Assembly (NCBI GenBank): GCA_038212015.1
Contig: JBBQUY010000098.1
Location: forward strand, 1 to 10,170
DNA from: JAGQUL01 sp038212015
GTDB lineage: Bacteria; Actinomycetota; Thermoleophilia; Gaiellales; SKUG01
Direction of reading: 5' to 3'
Length of the DNA: 10,170 bases
Below, in pieces: positions 6,061 through 10,170 of the stretch. The notes beneath the pieces are model-generated. The model saw only the letters and a program-made list of their open reading frames with translations, did not search any database and was not told where the DNA came from. Every line of letters starts with the position of its first letter. The stretch's first letter is position 1. The position numbers and the translations under genes were made by a program.

Positions 6061-6777
6061 GAATCCGCCGAGACCGCCGTCGATACCCGCGTCCAGCTCG
6101 AGGTGTGGAGCGACATTGCCTGCCCGTGGTGCTTCGTGGGGCGCCGCAACCTGGGCGTCGCGCTCGCCGACATCGAGGAACACGAGCGACCCGACGTGCA
6201 CTGGCGCGCGTTCCAGCTCGATCCGACCGTCCCGGCCGAGGGCATCGACAGCGAGGCCTACTTCGCCGAGCGCTTCGGCGCCGACCTGCCGCGCTTCGAG
6301 GAATCGCGCGAGCGACTGACGGCGATGGGCGAGGAGCTCGGCATCGACTTTCGCTGGGACCGCCAGCGCGTGGTGCCCAACACGCACCTCGCGCATCGCG
6401 TGCTCGCCGCCGCCGAAGCGCACGGCGAGCGTGACGCGCTGCTCGATGCGTTCTTCAGCGCATACTTCGAGCGCGGGATCGACATCGGCTCGGTCGACGC
6501 ACTGCGCGAACTCGTCGTCGAGCAGCTCGCCGACGAGGACCTCGCGCAGCTGCTCATGACAGCGGCGATCGAGGACGAGCGCATGACGCGCCGCGTCGAC
6601 GAGGACATCGCCACCGCGCGCCAGCTCGACATCACCGGCGTGCCGTGCTTCGTCGCCGATCGCGCGATCGCCGTGCCCGGCGCGGTGCCGACGCCCGTGC
6701 TTGCGCAGCTGCTCGCGGAGGCCAGCGCGCGCCGCGACGCGGAGGATGAAGAGGCCGACGACGCCCCATCGCGCTGA
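6058..6777 (+). CDS. DsbA/FrnE-family thiol oxidoreductase (cytosolic, CPWC active site)
   Basis: This 239-residue protein belongs to the DsbA-like thioredoxin-fold group that includes FrnE and 2-hydroxychromene-2-carboxylate isomerase-like proteins. The first strand leads to the redox motif CPWC at residues 22-25 within SDIACPWCFVGRR, typical of FrnE. A helical insert occupies roughly 60-180. ITGVPCFV holds the cis-proline (Pro196), followed by Cys197, the only cysteine besides the active-site pair. The family more often has Phe or Tyr after this proline. GAVPTPVLAQLL closes the fold, and the tail is acidic and probably disordered. With no signal peptide it should act in the cytosol. The ATG at 6058 follows a -10-like element; an in-frame upstream ATG at 5992 lies in the terminator hairpin and is rejected. 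The true substrate is unknown. Confidence 0.93.
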   Translation: MESAETAVDTRVQLEVWSDIACPWCFVGRRNLGVALADIEEHERPDVHWRAFQLDPTVPAEGIDSEAYFAERFGADLPRFEESRERLTAMGEELGIDFRWDRQRVVPNTHLAHRVLAAAEAHGERDALLDAFFSAYFERGIDIGSVDALRELVVEQLADEDLAQLLMTAAIEDERMTRRVDEDIATARQLDITGVPCFVADRAIAVPGAVPTPVLAQLLAEASARRDAEDEEADDAPSR

Positions 6778-6907
6778 CATCAGGGCTCGCTTCGACGGGG
6801 TCGTCGTCGGAGGCGGCTGCGCCGGTGACCAGGCGACAACGGCGCTGGATCCTCGATTGATGCGCTGGTAGCGATGCGTGAGCAGGCAGCATGCGGCGAT
6901 CGCTCGA

Positions 6908-6967
6908 TGACGTCACCCGCTCGAGAAACGTGACGTTCATGCCCCCCACATGGCACGTCATGACGTG
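6908..6967. promoter_or_regulatory. Cluster of three TGACGT palindromes, putative operator array
   Basis: Site 1 is TGACGTCA (6908-6915), a perfect 8-bp palindrome. Site 2 is AACGT-G-ACGTT (6927-6937), a palindrome with a central base. Site 3 is CACGTCATGACGTG (6954-6967), a perfect 14-bp palindrome. All three contain TGACGT, starting at 6908, 6931 and 6961. They lie roughly 75-135 bases before the putative -35 box, a position more usual for an activator or a looping repressor. The cognate regulator is not identified. Confidence 0.5.
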
Positions 6968-7041
6968 GATGCCGCCGGGGTGGCGCACGTTTTTCAACCG
7001 GAGGAAAACCGCACCGGACCCGTTTGCGTAGATGACGCTCG

Positions 7042-7070
7042 TTGGCCATCGCCCCGATTGGGCGTAACGA
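7042..7070 (+). promoter_or_regulatory. Putative sigma-70-type promoter of the DUF4331 operon
   Basis: TTGGCC (7042-7047) and TAACGA (7065-7070) are spaced by 17 bases, the optimal distance. Transcription would start near 7077 and leave a leader of about 30 bases with a good ribosome site. The match to consensus is only moderate. Confidence 0.4.
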
Positions 7071-7089
7071 TTCGCTGTTTGCGGATACC

Positions 7090-7096
7090 GAAGGAG
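7090..7096 (+). promoter_or_regulatory. Shine-Dalgarno site deciding the DUF4331 start
   Basis: GAAGGAG lies 9 bases before the ATG at 7106. It supports that ATG over an in-frame ATG at 6950, which would place 52 extra residues before the obvious signal peptide. Confidence 0.75.
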
Positions 7097-7105
7097 TTCC
7101 ATCGC

Positions 7106-8473
7106 ATGAAGTACGTTCCCTCGCGACGCCTGATCGCCGGCGTCACGACCCTCGCGATCGCGGCCGGCATCGCCGGCGTCGCGACCAGCGGGCCCGCCCC
7201 CGACTCAGCCACTGCGTCGAGCCATCGCGAAGCACCGCTGATCGCGGAGGATCCGACGGCGGACAACACGGACCTGTACGCGTTCCGCGACAAGGGGAGC
7301 CCAGGCCGGATCAACATCATCTCCAACTGGAACCCGGCCGAGGACACGGCCGCCGGTCCGAACTACCACACGTTCTCGCCGACTGCGCGCTACTACATCA
7401 AGATCGACAACAACGGCGACGCGCGCCCGGACATCCAGTACCGTTTCGAGTTCAACAAGCCCGCGACGCTGCTGTTCCTGCGCAAGACGATCCAGACGTA
7501 CAAGGTCACCAAGATCACGGGCCGCAAGTCGGTCACCACGACCGGCTTCCGGACGGCGCCGAACAACGTCGGGCCACGAACCAACAGCGCGAGTGGAGCA
7601 GGCGACTGCGATGCAGCGTGCTACCGCCGACAGGCCGATCGCGCGATCAAGGCGCTGCCGACCCGGGAGCGGATCTTCGCCGGACAGCGTGACGACGCGT
7701 TCTACGGGGACATCGGTGCGATCTTCGACAACCTTGCGTTCCGACGCGGAACGGGCATCACCGGAGGCGGCAAGGACTTCTTCGCCGGCTACGGAGTGCA
7801 CTCGATCTCGATCCAGGTCCCGATCAGCCGCGTGACCCGCAAGGGCAAGCCCACGATCGGAATCTGGGCGACGACCGAGCGACAGAAGGTCCTCGTGAAC
7901 CGACGAACCGGTCGAGCGTTCACGCGCTGGGTCCAGGTCTCGCGCATCGGGAACCCGCTGTTCAACGAGGTCATCGTTCCCACGACCGGCAAGGACGTCT
8001 GGAACGCGCGTGATCCGCACAACGATCGCGCGTACTTCCGTCACACGCAGAGGCCGATGCTTGCGGCCGCGATCAACCTGTTCTACCCGGGCGTGATCAA
8101 TGCTCCCGAGCGGAACCGCAGCGACCTGAGCGCCATCTTCCTGACCGGACTGCCCAAGCTCAACTTCACGGGTTCGGTCAAGGCGGACATGCTCCGGCTC
8201 AACACCTCGATCGCGCCTGCCCAGAACGAGAACCGCATGTCGGTCCTTGCGGGCGACACGGCCGGTTGGCCGAACGGTCGACGCCTCGGCGACGACGTGA
8301 TCGACATCGCCATCCAGGCGGTCGCCGGTGCGACGTTCACCCCCGCCAATCCCAACTCGGCGGCGCTCGGCGACGGCGTGGACGGCGACGACCGACCGCT
8401 CCTGGGCGAGTTCCCGTACCAGCAGGATCCGCGAAGCGGATTCGAGAACCCGAAGGGCGAGCTGAAGCCGTAA
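7106..8473 (+). CDS. Secreted DUF4331 family protein
   Basis: This is a 455-residue exported protein of a family with no established function. The N-terminus is a classic signal sequence: MKYVPSRR, then a hydrophobic stretch at about 9-28, with likely cleavage near Ala37 (SATA before SSHREAP). The mature N-terminus SSHREAPLIAEDPTADNT matches the family hallmark. D101, N103, D105 and D109 in IDNNGDARPD form a DxNxDxxxD loop like those that bind calcium in other proteins; Ca2+ binding here is my inference. The only cysteines, C168 and C172, form a CX3C pair. NPNSAALGDGVDGDDRPLLGEFPY near the C-terminus contains a second Asp-rich stretch. The stop codon overlaps the start of the TPR gene (TAATG), so the two are very probably one operon. 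A surface or periphery-exposed binding or structural protein is a fair guess. Confidence 0.9.
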   Translation: MKYVPSRRLIAGVTTLAIAAGIAGVATSGPAPDSATASSHREAPLIAEDPTADNTDLYAFRDKGSPGRINIISNWNPAEDTAAGPNYHTFSPTARYYIKIDNNGDARPDIQYRFEFNKPATLLFLRKTIQTYKVTKITGRKSVTTTGFRTAPNNVGPRTNSASGAGDCDAACYRRQADRAIKALPTRERIFAGQRDDAFYGDIGAIFDNLAFRRGTGITGGGKDFFAGYGVHSISIQVPISRVTRKGKPTIGIWATTERQKVLVNRRTGRAFTRWVQVSRIGNPLFNEVIVPTTGKDVWNARDPHNDRAYFRHTQRPMLAAAINLFYPGVINAPERNRSDLSAIFLTGLPKLNFTGSVKADMLRLNTSIAPAQNENRMSVLAGDTAGWPNGRRLGDDVIDIAIQAVAGATFTPANPNSAALGDGVDGDDRPLLGEFPYQQDPRSGFENPKGELKP

Positions 8474-9810
8474 TGCTTCGCACCGCTCGACGAAGACGAA
8501 TGACGCTGCTCGCCAGCACCGCGCTTGTCGCGGTGCTGGCAGCAGCCCTTTTCGGCGGCGTCATCGCTCGAGGCGACCGGACCCCGGCGCAGGCAACGGC
8601 CCCGAGCGGTTCGGCTGCGGCGCGAGCGAAACTCGCCGAGCTCGGCATCGAGATCGGTGGCGAGACTTCGCTCGAGTCGCTCGAATCCGAAGCGGCCGAA
8701 AGCCAGAGCGGCGCCGTGTTCACCAAGCTCGGACTTGCGCACCTCGATGCTGTCGCGACAACGGGCGACGCCTCCGGGTACGCCCGTGCCGAGGCCGCGC
8801 TCAACCGGGCGGTCGAGCTTGACGCCACTTCCTATGACGCGCTCGTCGCCCTCGCGGCCCTGGCCGCGGCTCGACACGACTTTCCCACTGCGTTCGACCT
8901 GGCGACCAGGGCGGAGCGCCTCCAGCCGATGACGACGGACGCGCTCGGCGTCCTGGGTGACGCCCAACTGGAACTCGGTGATTTCGAAGCGGCGTTCGCG
9001 ACGTTCGATCGAATGGTTGCGACGAAGCCGTCGCTCGCATCGTATTCGCGAGTGGCGTATGGCCGAGAGATCAAGGGCGATCGCGCCGGCGCAATCGAGG
9101 CAATGACCCTCGCCGTCGACGTCGGAGCTGGATCCGAGGAGCAGGCGTTCCCGCTCCTCCAGCGCGGCAACCTGTACTTCGCACTCGACCAGGTTGCGCT
9201 CGCCGAGCGCGACTACCGGGCCGCACTGGCGGTCGTCCCGGAGTACGCCGGAGCGCTGGGCGGGCTCGCCCGAATCGCATTTTCGAAGGGGCAGGTCGAC
9301 AAGTCCGTCGAGCTGTACCAGCGGGCCATCGAATCGTCGCCCCTGCCCGAGCATCCGATGGAGCTGGCCAAGGTCCTGCGCGGTGCCGGACGAATGGACG
9401 AGGCCCGCGCCGCGGATGCACTTGTCGACGAGTTCGCCGACATCGAGCGTGCGAACGGTGCACTGCTCGACTTCGAGGTGGCCGTGCACGACCTCGACGA
9501 AGGTTCTGACCCGGCGGTAGCGCTCCGCACGATCGAAGACACCTGGAAGATTCGCAAAAGCATCGACACCCAGGACGCACTCGCCTGGGCGCTCGTCAAG
9601 GTCGGCCGCTGCGACGAAGCGCGACGCCACTCGATCGGCTCGCTGCGTTTCGGCACGAAATCAGGCACCAAGATGTTCCATCGGGCAGAGATCGAGCGCT
9701 GCCTCGGACGAACGGCCGAGGCCCGAACCTGGTACCGCAAGGCGCTCGCAGCCGAGCCCCACTTCTCGTCGCAGTACGTCGCACGAGCCCGAGCAGGCGC
9801 CGCAGCCTGA
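8473..9810 (+). CDS. Membrane-anchored tetratricopeptide-repeat protein
   Basis: This 445-residue protein begins with a basic head (MLRTARRRR) and one hydrophobic helix at about 10-32. It has no lipobox cysteine, so it is either a signal anchor or a cleaved signal peptide. A low-complexity linker follows, then helical repeats from about residue 100 to 440 with TPR character: AEAALNRAVELD, ALGVLGDAQLELGDFEAA, AERDYRAALAVVPEYAGALGGLA, SVELYQRAIESSP and ARTWYRKALAAEP. Such repeats mediate protein-protein contacts, probably outside the membrane. The ATG at 8473 shares its A with the TAA stop of the DUF4331 gene, indicating translational coupling; a later in-frame ATG at 8500 is possible but would remove the basic head. 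The partner is likely the DUF4331 protein, but no enzymatic domain is seen and the role is unknown. Confidence 0.88.
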   Translation: MLRTARRRRMTLLASTALVAVLAAALFGGVIARGDRTPAQATAPSGSAAARAKLAELGIEIGGETSLESLESEAAESQSGAVFTKLGLAHLDAVATTGDASGYARAEAALNRAVELDATSYDALVALAALAAARHDFPTAFDLATRAERLQPMTTDALGVLGDAQLELGDFEAAFATFDRMVATKPSLASYSRVAYGREIKGDRAGAIEAMTLAVDVGAGSEEQAFPLLQRGNLYFALDQVALAERDYRAALAVVPEYAGALGGLARIAFSKGQVDKSVELYQRAIESSPLPEHPMELAKVLRGAGRMDEARAADALVDEFADIERANGALLDFEVAVHDLDEGSDPAVALRTIEDTWKIRKSIDTQDALAWALVKVGRCDEARRHSIGSLRFGTKSGTKMFHRAEIERCLGRTAEARTWYRKALAAEPHFSSQYVARARAGAAA

Positions 9811-9825
9811 CGCGTCGATGGTCCG

Positions 9826-10170
9826 CTAACCGCGTGCCACGAGCTCGGCGCGATCACGCAGCAGGATGCCGTAGCCTCGCACGACGTCCGGGACATGGAA
9901 CCCTTCGCTGCCTTCCGGCAGGCCGGGACCGGAGTTGCCTTCGATGATCCTGCGCTGGCCGGGCGTGCCGATCAGGTCCCAGCCGGCGACGTCGCCATCC
10001 TTCGGAAGCCGGCGCGCCGCATCGAGGATCGCCTCGCGGTCGACCGCGTGCAGCTGGTCGAACTCGACCCGGTATGCAGACGCCCCCTGCGCGACGTTGT
10101 TGACGACCTGGTCCGGATCGCCGCCAACGCGTGCGTAGATCGCCGGTACCTCGATCGAGCCGTCGACATG
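9826..10170 (-). CDS. ATP-grasp-like protein, C-terminal fragment (start outside window)
   Basis: A minus-strand frame is open from the right edge to TAG at 9826-9828 and gives 114 residues; the N-terminus lies beyond 10170. The sequence reads as the end of an ATP-grasp ligase-type fold. An early stretch, IYARVGGDPDQVVNNVAQG, resembles the region around the substrate and ATP site. DVAGWDLIG follows, then RRIIEGNSGPGLPEG, in which Asp (9976-9978), Glu (9940-9942) and Asn (9934-9936) match the acidic and E-x-N metal-binding residues of the family. It resembles RimK-like and sugar-transfer-associated ATP-grasp proteins, but the fragment is too short to choose between them. Codon positions show the strong G/C pattern of the neighbours. 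It is convergent with the TPR gene, with only 15 bp between the stops. Confidence 0.75.
   Translation of the reverse strand, partial: HVDGSIEVPAIYARVGGDPDQVVNNVAQGASAYRVEFDQLHAVDREAILDAARRLPKDGDVAGWDLIGTPGQRRIIEGNSGPGLPEGSEGFHVPDVVRGYGILLRDRAELVARG

Larger units (their letters stand above)
6778..7105. other. 328-bp gene-free spacer upstream of the DUF4331 operon
   Basis: I see no credible gene here. Minus-strand open frames are rich in Arg, His and Pro and lack motifs. Bases 6778-6900 show only weak dyads. Bases 6908-6967 hold three palindromes built on TGACGT. Bases 7042-7096 hold a plausible promoter and a ribosome site for the next gene. The length and structure suggest a regulatory region. 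Confidence 0.7.

Noticed and set aside
5515..6780. Long minus-strand open frame (421 codons) opposite the copper-storage and DsbA-like genes
   Set aside because: It crosses two recognisable genes and a terminator hairpin, has no recognisable domain and is compositionally typical of antisense frames.
7003..7024. ECF-sigma-like promoter (GGAA...CGTT) before the DUF4331 gene
   Set aside because: The spacing between GGAA and CGTT is several bases too short for known ECF promoters; the TTGGCC-N17-TAACGA pair fits better.
6780..7049. Minus-strand small open frame in the spacer before the DUF4331 gene
   Set aside because: It is rich in Arg, His and Pro, lacks motifs and a convincing ribosome site, and overlaps the palindrome cluster.
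8083..9630. Long minus-strand open frame (515 codons) opposite the DUF4331 and TPR genes
   Set aside because: It is a shadow of two well-supported plus-strand genes in GC-rich DNA: Arg-rich, no family motifs, spans the junction of both genes.

Overview
The window is GC-rich DNA (about two thirds G+C by eye) with dense genes, GTG/ATG starts and strong third-position G/C. The RNA polymerase beta' fragment lacks the large trigger-loop insertion of Proteobacteria. Together with a secreted DUF4331 protein and apparently leaderless starts, this suggests a high-GC Gram-positive actinobacterium. The class Thermoleophilia is a plausible guess, but I cannot confirm it from sequence alone.

Layout: (1) 1-2661 (+) is the C-terminal two thirds of rpoC. 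(2) 2662-3038 is a gene-free spacer. It holds three short hairpins (transcription-end candidates) and then a 62-bp element in two tandem copies, each folding into a long imperfect hairpin. (3) 3039-4628 (+) is selO, a protein AMPylator. (4) 4694-5518 (-) is a potassium channel-like membrane protein, convergent with selO. (5) 5602-5949 (+) is a 16-cysteine four-helix-bundle copper-storage-type protein, divergent from the channel. (6) 6058-6777 (+) is a cytosolic DsbA/FrnE-type thiol oxidoreductase with a CPWC active site. (7) 6778-7105 is a second gene-free spacer with a cluster of TGACGT palindromes and a plausible sigma-70-type promoter. (8) 7106-8473 and 8473-9810 (+) are a translationally coupled pair: a secreted DUF4331 protein and a membrane-anchored TPR protein. 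(9) 9826-10170 (-) is the C-terminal end of an ATP-grasp-like protein running in from the right edge.

How the genes may work together: selO, the copper-storage protein and the DsbA-like protein all bear on thiol, copper or redox homeostasis in the cytosol. They are separate transcription units, not one operon, so a shared role is only an inference. The DUF4331-TPR pair is the clearest two-gene operon and its function is unknown. The items most worth a second look are the duplicated hairpin after rpoC (one compensatory base-pair change and four changes that keep wobble pairing), the palindrome cluster upstream of the DUF4331 operon, and the matching leaderless promoter layout of selO and the DsbA-like gene.
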